A DNA stretch of 64,000 nucleotides from Gorsachius magnificus (Eukaryota; Chordata; Aves; Pelecaniformes; Ardeidae). Each line of letters starts with the position of its first letter. The stretch's first letter is position 1. The position numbers and the translations under genes are program-made. Below the pieces are notes generated by a model. It searched no databases. It was not told the origin of the DNA and was given only the letters and a program-made list of their open reading frames with translations. The stretch lies in assembly GCA_034008185.1 (NCBI GenBank), contig CM067081.1:107021265-107085264 (forward strand), written 5' to 3'. Below are positions 26,901 to 39,716 of the stretch, in pieces.

Positions 26901-28597
26901 TACCTGAGACAGAAAAGAGCGCAAGTCTTGAGAACTCTCTCGGCAATGTGACAGTCAATGCAAGAATGTCCCATTTTTCATGGCTGTGAGGAAGACATGA
27001 TTCATGTCTTGGCACCTTTCAACTGCTTTCAAGCACCTAGTCAAATTCAACTGTGGTAACAGACAAAGGAATGATTAAAAAATAAGATGAAAAAGAAGAA
27101 GAAACAGATAAAGTAATATCACCATTATCTTAAAATGAATTCTCATGAGCCTTGAGCTATGAAGAGAGTTGTATTAAAATTACCTTAAAAGCCTCATTTC
27201 CATCTTTCTTTACACATGACTCATTACAAATATGTTAGGCCCTGGCTAGGCCTGTTTCTAGAAGTTTTGGTCCTGTTGCCAAGAAAAAAACATTGCTGGG
27301 TGCTCTTGAGGGAAGGAGGCACACTTGATGCTCTTCAAAGGAGAAGATGTGAAGAAAAGAAAGATGTGCCTAAGCACATCTCAGAAATCCCAAAAGATCA
27401 ATGATGCCAACAAAGCACATGCTATTACTCCACATATTTAAAGTCTGGAGCCTGCCAACACTCACTTCTCACTAGCTTGAATATGCCTCTTCATAACCAC
27501 TTGGTATAACCATGATAGCCTGGAACATGCATGATCATTATTGCTGTGCTATCATATCCAGAAATGACTTTTGAGAGCAGAACCAACTGTGACAAAGGAC
27601 ACCTGCTGCCTGAAAAAGAGAGGGATTGATTTCTTTCATAAGTCATTGGCCACAGAAATATGAGTTAGTTCACTGACTCTCATGGGTTTTTTAATGTGAT
27701 CACATGGTGCAATAGGAATGTCAGCCTCCTGAAAGATAAAATGGGATTAAGATGCTGTTGTTCTCCACCAGCGAAAGAATTTGGGATTACAGTGAAAGTT
27801 AGAAAAGTACTACTTCTAGTTAGCGTCTGCACCATATACTTGGAGATGAATTAAGTGGGGAAAAAATGGTATTGCAATTCATAAAAAACAAAAAAAAATA
27901 TGGTCTTCTTATGATGAGATTGGTGAAAGTGACAAATGGACAGAAAAGGATACCTGTATAGAACCACAGGTCTCGCATTAAAAGTCACATTACTGTGGAC
28001 AAAATTGGGGTTTTTTTATAGCCCTGAATTCTGAACAGCAAAACATTACCATGACATGGCATGACCTGGGAGGTTATACAAAGGTTAAATAAAATATCAG
28101 GCTAAAGGAAATAAATAAATACAAATAAAAACGTATTGTCCGCTTTCACAGCTGAAGGAAATAAAACAACACTTTAGGTGACATTTACGAGAAAAAATAT
28201 AATTAGGTACTGTAGTTTCAAATAAATGAGAGCAGCAAGAAGAATTACTGTAACTGTTTATAATCTTCATTTTATAAAAGAGAAGTTTGGTATTAATTCA
28301 TATTTTATATTGATTAATGATTTTAAAGCTGCATAACCAGTGCACCCATGTTTCTGCCACAAAGAAAAAATATCAACATTGCTCTAACTTCTCTGAGTAA
28401 CATGCTTAGAATGAAGCATATGTTAATAAGCACATTATTAAGCATATACTAGCTTGCATATGCTTATTGGACTTGAGTCCAGCTACCTCAATCTTGCAGC
28501 CATTTTCTCTGTGAGGAACTATCCTTTAGGGTATGGCTGGAAGCTGAATTTGTAAAAACAGTCTGTTAAGTAGATTTTTAAAAACCTGCTATTAACC
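23905..28597. other. Noncoding DNA, no recognised gene
   Basis: AT-rich sequence. Longer frames occur at 25317-25697 (minus, 126 codons), 26192-26485 (minus, 97) and 26636-26989 (plus, 117). None has a recognisable motif, repeat or signal peptide, and all could be chance. Confidence 0.45.
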
Positions 28598-28601
28598 CAT
28601 T
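28598..28601. repeat. Target-site duplication CATT (left)
   Basis: CATT directly abuts the LTR at 28602 and is repeated immediately after it at 29171-29174. A 4-bp duplication fits a retroviral integrase. Confidence 0.75.
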
Positions 28602-29170
28602 TGATGTGTGGACACAGACTCCACAATCTGTAAGACTGTAAAGTAGGCATGTTTATTCAGTGTTGGGCAGCACGGGGGGTAGTCCCACCAAAGTCGTGCG
28701 CACCTCCACACGGCAACTTGTCCTGTTTATATGTAGCAAAGTGTTACATATACATGAAGTTTCCCAATATGCCTATACATATGCATAACCTGTCCCCGCT
28801 TCATATTAAAATTAGTTTCAGGAGGTCATTTCCATAAGTCCCTCCCTACTGCGCTTGCTCAGTGCCTCCTTGTGGTGATTGTCGATGGTCGTGGAGATGA
28901 AGGCTGATGGCTCCTCTTCATCACTGCTAGTAACCCCTTGTACTTGCACAGACTCAGTTGCTTCTTTGCTATTGCCCAAACTGCAGGGTGTTCTTATCAA
29001 GAACTGTCCTTCATAAGGATATGCAAATCTTCCTGTGTCAGTTAGTTCGCACAATAGTTAGCAAAACATTTGAGCACTATCTATCAATTTGATTCTCTAG
29101 ACTACGCAGCAATCTAGACAATTATTACACAGCACCTTATCTACTAAGATTCCCTTAACCCCTTCTCTCA
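28602..29170 (-). mobile_element. Solo LTR, family A (minus orientation)
   Basis: A 569-bp LTR. Read on the minus strand it starts TGAGAGAAGGGGTTAAGGGA and ends CCACACATCA, so it has TG...CA ends. It aligns along its whole length with the plus-strand copy at 43771-44356, apart from two short indels of roughly 15 and 35 bases. The polyadenylation signal AATAAA reads as TTTATT at 28652-28657, and a TATA-like box lies near 28726-28731. It is flanked by CATT on both sides, and no internal retroviral sequence adjoins it. It is therefore a solo LTR left by recombination between the two LTRs of a provirus. The 4-bp duplication suggests a class I (gamma/epsilon-like) element. Confidence 0.88.
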
Positions 29171-29174
29171 CATT
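29171..29174. repeat. Target-site duplication CATT (right)
   Basis: Right-hand copy of the CATT duplication flanking the solo LTR. Confidence 0.75.
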
Positions 29175-31474
29175 GTATATTTAAGAGTACTTTTTCTGTT
29201 TTTTCTGTATGCATTTGCAGAAAGCCAAATGCTGCAAGACAAGCTGCTCTTCAGTTTTATGGTACATTGCTCCTCTCTGGATTTTCTGCCCACAGTGTTT
29301 GCCATTAAAGAGCTCCATCTCTAGTGGAAAATTTAGAAGGGAAATACCCATTAAAATTTTGCTGCCTGCTCTATCAAGTAGAGTAATTTAATTATGTTAA
29401 GTAAGTATTTAAAAGATGCACCAAAATTATGAAGCTCCAGTAAACCCTCCATATATAAATGCACTTTACACAAACATCCATGTTATATTGTTTATCATGC
29501 ACCCATAACTAAATGGACTCTATATGTGTTTGCAAGATTTCCAGACTAGAACTCAGATTTTTCCATTTTATCCTAAATGCAATTACTACAAGATTCGGAC
29601 ATTGTTGAACTTCTTAAAATGTTAATAATTAGTTATTGGGTTGGGGGTTTTTTTTAGTTCAATTTGTTTTACCACTAGGGAGTCCATTGCTTTCTTTTAC
29701 TATTAAACAGGAGTTACTTTCAGTTACTTTCAAATAAATATTCAATAAATACTTTTTGCTTATAGAACTGAAATGAACAGGAGAGATACACTTGCTGTGT
29801 GACAGTAAGTACTTTGACATTTCTTGTGTATAATATTCAGTATGAAATCAAGAACTGTTCACATAATGCATAACTAGTCTAATACTTCCTCACTTTTAAC
29901 TGTTAATTCACTACATGCTGCATATCTTGACTGACTTTTAATTTGACACTGATACCTATCATTACAGCACGAGGGTCTTACAATTTGTATGCTACAGAAG
30001 GCCAGCTACCAGCGATGAAAGTATAGCTGACTCCCATTCTTCTGAACACCAGGTGCCTGAATCCCACCTTACTGGGAGTGCAAGAGCTGAGCTAAGTACC
30101 CAGAGGACGTCTTCTACATGCAACAGATGGCAATCCTAAAGTTCTAGTCAGGGATGCTGGTATCACTATCATGGTTAAAATACCACTTCTTTACAAGATA
30201 GTTCTCAAAATATGCACTTTCTGTAGGTATTTATGATCTAATCTAAGCAGTACTAGAATCAATATAATGAACCTTGGAAATTTAAAATCATTCAGATGAA
30301 TAAAATATACAGAGTAAAATCTCCCTGGTACAAATATTCAGTTGAAGTCACTGTGCCTACCTCAATTCTTACCAGTGGAGGTTTGACCCTCTGTTTTCAA
30401 CAATGTACTACAGCTTAATCAGTGCTCAGTAGGACCCTGCCTTTCACACCTCTGAGTAGGTATCTCTATTCAGATTGTATCACCATATAAATAGAGCTGT
30501 GAAAACTGACACATAATTATAAGTGATGATTTTAGCCTTCTGACAGTATCCTAGAAAGCCAAGAAAAATAACATAGGCCGGTGCAATTTTTTCATTTGCA
30601 AAACAAAGCCATTGTTTGTGTAACAAAGCAAAGTTTGCATGTATCACAGTAGTGGAGAGAAGTGATTGTCAACGGGTGAATTCTATCTGCTGGGAAACGT
30701 TTTTCCATGGCAAGCATTTCCTAGATGATCTACAGTGCTTTTGTTTCAAAGCAGAACAAAATGAAAAAGTTGAAGGACTGATTATATTTCCAAAGCAGGC
30801 TTCTTGAAGAATAAGCCGGGGTGGGGGGGAGGCAGAGTAAAACTGGAGTCTCTAACAAAATTACAGGGAGATATTAAAAAATTGGAAGCAAGGGCCTCAG
30901 TAGCAATAGCAAACTACGCCCTCATCTCCAGCATAAGATTTGAGAGCAGGAAGAAGGGTGGTTATCACTATCCTATGAGGACACAGTCATGGTCTAAAAT
31001 ATTCAGATCTCATAGAAGTACTTAGCTTTTAGTTGCTCCACATCATGAAACAGCTGTTACTCACTCATGATTTAGTCTCATGATTTAGAAGTCAAACAGT
31101 TAGTAGGTGATTTATTTAGAGACGCTTGGATCTGGATGACTAAATCCTAAAAATCACTCCTTCTGAAATGACACATTTTTTCTGAGACCATCCCTGTTGT
31201 AACTCACTAATATACACAGTTGTTTGTTCTTCAGAAAGTCTGAGTGATGTATGAAGAACCATGTTTGCAGAATGTGGACAACTCAGTTTCTTTAAGGTTT
31301 TTAATTAAAGGAGCAGAAGATTTCTTGTTCCCTAATAAACATCTTTGAACAGTTGAAAGTGCATAGTGTTAAGGACTGCCAGCACCATAGATGCACCAGC
31401 AGGCCCTGATTGCTCTCACCAACCTGTAACCATCTTCCCCTGTGATCCTCCTTTGCAATCTCTCCCCACCTCTT
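29175..31474. other. Noncoding DNA between elements
   Basis: No gene is recognised. AT-rich until about 31370. The stretch 31370-31474 is GC-richer and may belong to the same older sequence as 32256-32760 across the CR1 insertion. Confidence 0.45.
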
Positions 31475-32255
31475 ATAGAATCATAGAATGTTTTGGGTTG
31501 GAAGGGACCCCGAGAGGTCCAACCCCCCTGCAGTGAGCAGGGACACCGCTAACTAGATAAGGTTGCTCAGAGCCCCATCCAACCTGGCCTTGAATGCTTC
31601 CAGGAATGGGGCCTCCACCACCTCTCTGGGCAACCTGTTCCAGTGTTTTACCACCCTCATTGTAAAGAATTTCTTCTTTATATCTAGTCTAAACCTACCC
31701 TGTTTTAGTTTAAAACCATTACCCCTTGTCCTCTCACAGCTGCCCTAAAAAAAAGATTTTCCCCATCTTCCTGTAGGCCCCCTTTAAGTACTGAAAGGCC
31801 GTAATTAGGTCTCCCTGCAGCCTTCTTTTCTCCAGGCTGAACAAGCCCAACTCCCTCAGCCTGTCCTCATAAGAGAGGTGCTCCAGCCCTCGGATCATTT
31901 TTGTAGCCCTCCTCTGGACCCACTCCAACAGTTCCATGTCCTTCTTCTGCTGAGGGCTCCAGAGCTGGACGCAGTACTCTAGGTAAGGTCTCACCAGAGC
32001 AGAGTAGAGGGGCAGAATCACCTCCCTCGACCTGCTGGCCACGCTTTTCCTGATGCAGCCCAGAGTACGGTTGGCCTTCTGGGCTGCCAGCTCACATTGC
32101 CGGCTCATGTCCAGCTTTTCATCCCCCAGCACCCCCAGGTCCCTCTCGGCAGGGCTGCTCTCAATCCTTTCTTCCCCCAGCCTGTACTGATACCGGGGGT
32201 TACCCTGACCCAGGTGCAGGACCTTGCTCTTGGCCTTGTTGAACCTCATGAGCTG
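31475..32255 (-). mobile_element. CR1 LINE, 5'-truncated, about 780 bp
   Basis: On the plus strand the element begins with the reverse-complement CR1 tail (ATAGAATCATAGAATG, GGTTGGAAGGGACC) and runs 5'-ward through the 3' untranslated region into the reverse-transcriptase C-terminal part of ORF2, where it is truncated. It shares the same blocks, at high similarity, with the plus-strand copy at 48911-49445. CR1 copies itself by target-primed reverse transcription and usually leaves such truncated copies. The 5' junction near 32250 is estimated from loss of CR1 similarity. Confidence 0.93.
31734..32249 (-). pseudogene. CR1 ORF2 C-terminal fragment (171 codons)
   Basis: An open frame inside the CR1 copy, encoding the end of the CR1 reverse-transcriptase polyprotein. 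Visible landmarks are [18 protein letters not shown] (about residues 49-66), [18 protein letters not shown] (about 75-92), [16 protein letters not shown] (about 94-109) and [19 protein letters not shown] (about 112-130). These are the thumb/C-terminal motifs of CR1. The endonuclease and the catalytic FADD-type centre are missing through 5' truncation. The frame is lost near LGQL, before the normal C-terminus. The initial Met is internal to the original protein. This is a dead fragment with no expected function. Confidence 0.9.
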
Positions 32256-32760
32256 CCCTGGTCATAGGAGGGCAGCCTGATCATTAACTTTATGTTTCTC
32301 TGCAAGAAGGCAGTACCCAAAGCTTGGGGGCAAGAACCTGCTTTGGAGTTTGGCTGGGAGGGGATGGGGCTGGGGACTGCCACCACCACTGCCCCCTAGG
32401 GATCATAATCCCAACACAGACATGCTAAGCATGACATCCCCAAATCATGGCCCTACCCTTACCACTGCACTGCCCCCAGGATGAGCTCCCTGCAGCCCTG
32501 AACCATGCATGGCTGGGGTAGACCCCTTCAGCAAGACTCCCAACTGCATGCTGTGACTTTGCCAGCACCTTTGAGAAGAACGGGAGGGAAACACCTTCAC
32601 CCATAGACTGTTGTACTGACTGGCTCTCAGGGAAGGCTGCCCTTTGGGTTAATTGGTGACTTGTTGCACCCTAAATTAGCAGCCCTTGAGGAGTATCTCA
32701 GGAAGCATCCATCACCTGGGTTCATTCAGCCTTCCATCTCCCACGCAGGCCCTTGTATTT
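32256..32760. other. GC-richer block of unknown origin
   Basis: About 500 bases with higher GC than the surroundings, containing CACCACCACTGCCCCC-type words and no long open frame. With 31370-31474 on the other side of the CR1 it may be one older repeat that the CR1 interrupted. I cannot name a family. Confidence 0.35.
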
Positions 32761-34236
32761 TTCATAAAATATAAGAATTAGGGGAAGAAGACAGTTTGCA
32801 GAAGAATATTACACAGAAAGACAGTTACAGCGTGGTCAGGACAACCACAGAATTCTGGTACCCACAGCACCCTGACAAGAACATTTGTATAAAATAACCC
32901 TTAATAATTCAAAACTAAAACCTTTAATTAGAATGGTTGTGCATGCGTGTTTTTCTCCACCAAAACCTGCACTGCATACCAACTACATAGATTGCACTGT
33001 TTCTTGTCTAACTGTAGAGTTTTACTCTATAGTTTCTCGTCACAAGAGAGATGGAAAGCAAGATTATTTCATTATATGCAAAAAATACTCTAGCTGCTAT
33101 TTAGCTCCACTCTGCATGTATTCTTTCACCTATTTGTTGACTTCCACAGGAAGCATAGTTTTCAAGCCCAGTGGGAAAAGGATCACCTTTTCTGCTTCCT
33201 TGTTTGTATGTTGCCCACAGAGCTATGCTTTGATGGCAGAGGCCTTGATATATTTATGGTTATTTCCTTTGTTTTTTTATTAAAGAAACATCCCAGAGAG
33301 GATAAAAGATGCAAGCTCAAAACTATTGCGTGATACAGTAATGAAAGATAGCACCTCCATTGCACACTAAACTGTGATTTGGAGTCTCTGAAGCTACACA
33401 CTGAAGTACTGGAATATGGCTTCAAGTTTATACTAGAAAACCAAACTGTCCTGAATTATTGTACAGTTAAGTCACCATCAAGTTAACTTTAGGTACTAAA
33501 AATTCAAAGATATATTTTCTGATTTATGCAGTAAACCAAATGTATTTGCTTAAATAGAAATCGCAAGAAAACACAAGAAAGCTAAGCTCTCATTCACAGA
33601 ACTCATCTTTTATCCACTCATTCCAATATACTCAAGGTGCACTGCCACCATCCGATCAGTCCAACAATCATAGGTGCCGACTGCCCCTCCTGTTTCTTAG
33701 TCTCCCTTTATGGCAGCAGCAGCTTTTGTGCAGCCATGCAGTGAACTGAGCTGGGATGAAGATGCATGAAAACTGTCCCTCAGAAACAACTAACCAACCA
33801 GTCAACCAACCAACCTGCATGGTCACAAGAAGGCCAGCACTGGGACTGGGGAAGCAGCAGCAACGATGAACTGAGGGTGGCGGGTGAGACCTCTCCTTTT
33901 AGTGGGTGTCTACTCTTGCTTCAGATACAGTGTCTTACAGTGACAAGAGGGAATATCAGGGAATGAGTTGTTGTGGTGAGGAAAAATTTAAATTATATAT
34001 AAAAGGCAGAGAGCATGTCCAGTGATTTGGACCAAAAGGAGGACCAGGTGCCCAAGGGATGTAAATCAACATAGTTCTTTTCAAAGTTGTTCTTCATACT
34101 AACTAGAGGTTCAGGTTAAATTTTCACTGCTCAGATCCACCAGCCTAACCCGGACAAGGGGTAAATTTCAGGATTAGTTATTAGTATATTGAAATAAAAC
34201 ACTGGTTATCAATTTGTGCATAGCTAACAGATGGTT
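32761..34236. other. Noncoding DNA, no recognised gene
   Basis: AT-rich with a CCAACCAACC simple stretch near 33790-33815. The 132-codon frame at 32885-33283 shows no recognisable domain. Confidence 0.45.
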
Positions 34237-34280
34237 GCATAATTTATCTTAATCTCAGCTGCATAATTTATCTTAATCTC
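34237..34280. repeat. 24-bp tandem duplication
   Basis: GCATAATTTATCTTAATCTC occurs at 34237-34256 and again, identically, at 34261-34280, with AGCT between. The period is 24 bases. The identity shows a recent local duplication. Confidence 0.85.
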
Positions 34281-37200
34281 GGTGTATCTAAATTTCTTTG
34301 CTGTAACGATTGCTTTGTCTGTTAAAGCTGTAAAATATTTGGATATGCAGAAAGCTACACATACTTTGGCATTTGAAATATTTTAAAATCAGCAACTCTG
34401 ATGTGAAAAAGAAAAATGCATTAGAATATATTAAAAGAGGCTCTGTCTTCTGCATGCAAGCTCAGTGTAAGAAACCTCTTCTGAATACTGAGTTTATCCC
34501 AGCTATACATAACATCACTTGTTTTGGGCTTGGGAATACTGAGAAAGTTAAATAGGTCATCAAATGCTGTTATTTTCTACATTAGTCCTGTAATTCGAGA
34601 ATATTTTGTCCTCAAAAGAATTGATCAAAATAGACGATTACAAAATCAGAGAAAATAGCCTCCTGAAATTATGATATGAATTAATAATGTCCTTGTTTTA
34701 TCAAACATCTATGAGATGGTCTGATTTTATATCAACACTTCTTAAGACTGCTTTAAATAAGCAAACACCAGAGAAGATTAATATACAAGATAAAATTAAA
34801 ATATTAATTAAAAACATAAGGTGAAACATTATTTATGAACTTTCCTAAACTTAAGTCAACAGTGATTATGAGCATCTGTCATTAATTATGCATGCAACAT
34901 CACACAGTCAGTCTGAAACTGCAGTATGTAAAAATGCATCTAGAAATAGCTTGAAAGAGCCTCTCTTTGTGAATAAACTTTATACATCAACACGCCTTTT
35001 GGGTAGAAGCCAAAAGCCATAGGTTGGAAGAATAATTCAATTTCATTGTCTAAGAACTGGTGCTACTTAGTCAGTTTTCTCTCATTAGGTGAAAGAGAAA
35101 ACCCAACAGAATATAACAGTTATAGTCAGTAATAATGAATATAAATTGAAACTCAGCTACATGTTTAGTGGTTAAACTAAAGCATAACAGTGGAATAGAA
35201 AAACCTTCTGGAGTACAGGAACTGGTAGATAAAAACCTTTGGGTTTGGGATTGTTTTTTTTTTTTGCATTCACACTTATCTTTAGGAAAGAGAGGACTAT
35301 CTTGAATTAAAGTTCAGAAAATCTGTCAAAGTGAATACTTTTCCCAGAAGCACAAAAAACTTCACAACTGAAGAGCGCAAGGTATTACAGAAGACAAAAG
35401 CTCAGTAGTTTTAAGAAAAGGCTGCAACAATGAGAACAGGATATTCTCTTTTCTCTTTCTATGGTACAGTGAGCACTGGCTATCCTCAAAGGCTGATCTT
35501 ACGAGGCTAACTCCCACAGTCTCCCTATACCACCAAAATTCCCTAAGTAATTAGATAGGGTTTGATAGTCTTTGTACTGGATTTCCTTGATGACAATGGA
35601 ATTTGAATTCATTCTTAAAAAGGAGAATTCAGTTAAGTGCTGTGCAGAAATAGATTTAAATGTGTACTTATGAATTTGCCATGGACAATAACCATGCAAT
35701 GAGTTATACACACGAAAAAGCTTGTTAGTATTCTCTCAGAGTCATACAGAACAATTTTTATTTTTATCCATAATAGTGTTTTCAGGATGGCTTTTTCACC
35801 TTTCATCATGAAGGGTAATTGTCTTTCTGGACAGGAAAGATATATGAAACCCATTCAACACTTAACACCAAGTATCATATAAATATTAGGAAGAATAGGA
35901 AATAGGAAAACTTTGTAGACAGCTGCAAAAATGTCACAAGACAGTCGTGGCAGGCCCTAGATAAAAATATAGGATGCAAAGGCTCTAACAAGCTATAACT
36001 CAAAGATGCTGAGCTCTGCCTGCTAGCCAATTTTATTAGCCCTCCTGACAACAGCAACAAGGGCTACCAAAGACATAATATTTACAGAAAAACATCACCT
36101 TGGAATGGATGCAAGCATAACCCTGACACAGACACAGAAGCTATATAAAGATTAATGTATATAAGTCATTAAGGGGATAAAGAGAGATGTGTATACAATG
36201 AATAGAACAGGTGTATGGAAAACAAAACATGATATTAAACAGAGTATCAGAATCTGAAAAACTGATGATAATAAAATATGGATAAAGAATAATGAAGAAA
36301 ACACAAGTTGAAAAGAATATTTAGAACATCTAGAAATGCTAAAAGGTAAAAGATCTGAAAAATACAATGTTCCTATAACTGCAGTATGTCTGCACGGTGT
36401 GATGTGGACAGAAGATTTACTCTTTTTTTTGTTAACATAAGGAAAAAATTAGAACAAGCTTAGTATGTAAAAGACAGATATTGAAACAGAAAATGCTGCA
36501 GTTTGAAACTGCTGTTACCATGAGAGTTACTATGATTCTCTCAAAGGCATTCTTGGAAGCCAAAGTTGTGCCCCATGAAACAGCAGACCAGCATGTGCTT
36601 CACCCTCTGCATCACCTACCTGAATTGCAGGCGGCAGTGCTGAAACAAAACAGACTTCACAATCCTTCATGGAAGGCAAAGAGCAGAACAAGATAAGACC
36701 TTTATGAATACAGCTTCTATATCTCATCGCTGACTAAGTGGCATTTCTCTAGTGAATGCAGTATGTACTTTCTGAGGTTGTACAAGGGAAACCATTATGT
36801 TTCCCACCACATTTTCATAATTATGTTTAATTAAGACATTTTTTTCATGATACACTTGCCCTTCCATGTCTGTCACTTATCACAGATGACAGAATGTAGA
36901 TAACATGTTTTGTCCTTTCTTTTCACCTGATAGCTTTTAAAACAAGAAAACACGAGGTCAAGAACAATATTGAATAATGCCATACAGCTTTGCAACTTTG
37001 AACATACTAGATTAGAAAGTAGCATTCCATGCCAGCAAGCAGATAAAAGTTGGCTTATTCAGTGACTACAAGGAGACTACTTAGGAGCTAACTTTGTTTA
37101 AAAGCTTTTTCTCTCAAAGGGAAACTAAAAGTCAGGGAATTAAAAATGTTATTTACGAGAAGTTTCTCAAACATAACTTTAATATATGCTTAATCAAACA

Positions 37201-39716
37201 TCATCTTTGTTTTCAGGCATCTCAGATATTAAGGTTGGCTATTTCAGTAGTTGCAAAAATTATTTCATAATTCTTTTGGGGATCACATTCTCTGTGCAGG
37301 TACTTTTAAAGTCAGCTACTCATCTCATACACACTTTATTTTTTAATGTTCTTTACAGAAGAAAGAGTTGAAGGTTCAGCAAGAAAACCTTTCCTATACA
37401 TAAACCTTTTTAGCTAAGAAAACAATATCATCTGGTTGGCTGTAAAAAAAATGAATTATATCTACCACAACTGCAGGTCCTTATGTCCCCTTCAAATTTC
37501 TAGTGCATAGTTAATTTATTGCATGGTGCAATGGAAATGTGTATAGGTTCTAAGTGGTGAAAACCATTATAAATCCTGCTCTTTCAAACAACAGAGACCC
37601 TGATGTACAAGATAGTATTTGTGATTCAGCTTTTTGCTGAAGTGCAAACACTCTGGCAGTTAAGGACTGTTCATAAATGAAGACTACACCCAGCATGCCC
37701 TGAGTGCCCCAACTCATTTTTTACAGAAATAATTTCACAAAGGTGTTTGGAGGGTTTTTTTTTTTTTAAAAAAAAAAACCTTATCTGTAAAATAATAAGC
37801 ATGCATTAAATTAATATGTAATGAGAGACCTCTGTTCTGTGATTACTAGTGTTAGAATTTCTATTTTGACACATGAAGAGATCATTTATTTTCACTTTGT
37901 TTATTCTGGAACACTTAGAACCTTGATAACAGCTGAGAAATGACAACAAATGAGATGAGGGCAAAACTATCACCGGCTGAGAGCTGCAAACTTCGCTAGC
38001 TTTCAGAAGAGCTCATTAGATTGTTAATTAACATGAAGCGATGAATAAAGAGCGCTCAGAGGTTACTTGTTTCCCAAGCTATTGGCTAAAACATTCCCAG
38101 TTCCTAGAATGACTAAAAATCTGGGTTCAATAGCAGTCCTAAGTGCGTAAAACAGGTAGAAAGCAGAACTAAGGAACTTGAATTCAAAATCCAAATTCTC
38201 AAGTCCCTGCTCGTGTCACCTAAGCCCAAAGTAATCAAATTCAATAGGTACTGGCGAATATTACCCCCGCACCTCAGTTCTGTCTGTTTACCCTACTTCG
38301 AGCAGCACCCTGCCTTTCAATGGCATTTAGAAAATAGTTATGAGGAGTAAAATCTAGAAGGCTCATTTTGTGTCACCTATGTTAAGCTCAGAATCTTGTT
38401 ATTCCCAAAAGGCAGTCAAGAATTAGTTGGTGACCCAAGTAAAGTCTTAATACACTAATGAAAATACAAGTTACTGTAAGTTCAATTACAATAACACTAA
38501 AATTCATGTGCCAAATTAACACAGGAGAGCCTCATTAATAATACCTTCAAAATTGTTACACAAAAATCTTAGGAACACTTCCCCTTTTCCTCTGATGTTC
38601 TGAAACCTGTCTTGGTGCAGGTGGTATTGGAGAAATCTCAATGTATTGCTACACACAGCACATTTAAGTCCACTAAGGGCTACAGTAACACCTCTGATTT
38701 CAGCTTAGATTTCACTAAAAATTGTCTCAACTTAAGCTCCTATGTAACTGTAACACTTTATATGGAACACTGCAGCTGTTAAGTCAGTGAGTACTTTTGA
38801 AATCCTTCCCTTCCCTTTTCTAAAGGGCAGAGTACAAGCAATAATATTTTCAATAACAAATCACTCAAACAGCATATTGTCATGTTTCACTGTAATTCCC
38901 AGCTTTGACCTTACTTTCTTTAAGACTGAGTAGTCATACAGCTTTTCTGTTATCTCAGAAGTGAACCTTCTCTCACCAACATGATAGTTTTCATAACTCA
39001 TTTTCTGCCCCAATGGTAGTATTCACTGGGAGCTGAGATAAGAAATATGTTCAGATTCAATTATTTGATTATGGTCTAATTGCACAGACATCAAAATGCA
39101 AACAAGATCTAAATCTAATTTTTCAAAACAGTCATAATACAATTGGATTGTTCCCACTTGCATCAACTAAAAAAAAAATGAAATCAACTAAATTCACAGC
39201 ATTTTTGCTGTTTAATTTTAAGGTCTTTTAAATTATGCAAAGGCAATGAACCCATCTCCTATAGATAATGTACTGATTAGACAGAGTTAAATATCATGGA
39301 TCACTCCTGAAAGTAGCAGAGCACATGCAACTAGTTGAGTTAGTTCAGGAAGAATAGAGAACTTATGAACCTTTGTGAACCCCAGGAATTCTACCTAAAC
39401 TGAAGTTCAAAAAACACGTGAAACTGATTTTTCATTTCAGTAAAGACAAGAATGAATGCTACCAGAGAACATCTGATTTTGTCCCTTACTGGCTGCCCAA
39501 GAGCCATATTATAGAAGTTCAAAGCTTGCAAAAATCCCCAGGTTAATTTTAGCTATGTACCTGCTTCCCACACTTCTAAACCATATCTGTATAAAGCATA
39601 AGCCAGGGGAGAAGAAATAGGTGATGTGGTCTCTGAAGCATAAACTTAACTTATCCAGAAATGTCTATGCAAAGTCAAACAACTTTATAGATATCTTTTG
39701 TTACCCAAAACAGCAG
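34281..39716. other. AT-rich noncoding DNA with possible conserved elements
   Basis: No gene is recognised. Two stretches (about 34850-34990 and 37925-38100) have homeodomain-type TAATTA words and non-repeat composition and may be conserved noncoding elements. An A/T hairpin lies at 37753-37780. On the minus strand, splice-like signals around 36620-36639 bracket only 20 bases. Confidence 0.4.
37753..37780. repeat. T-run/A-run perfect hairpin
   Basis: GG, thirteen T, eleven A, then CC form a near-perfect inverted repeat. It could extrude as a hairpin and is a likely spot for length variation or assembly error. Confidence 0.8.

Noticed and set aside
26636..26989. 117-codon plus-strand frame with hydrophobic start
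   Set aside because: The leucine-rich start could mimic a signal peptide, but the rest shows no domain and there is no promoter or poly(A) context.
32885..33283. 132-codon plus-strand frame
   Set aside because: Residues match no family I know and there are no flanking splice signals of note. Treated as chance.
36620..36639. 20-base microexon on the minus strand between TGTTTTGTTTCAG and GTAGGT
   Set aside because: Both splice motifs are good, but a 20-base exon with no neighbours or known protein is too weak to report as a gene feature.
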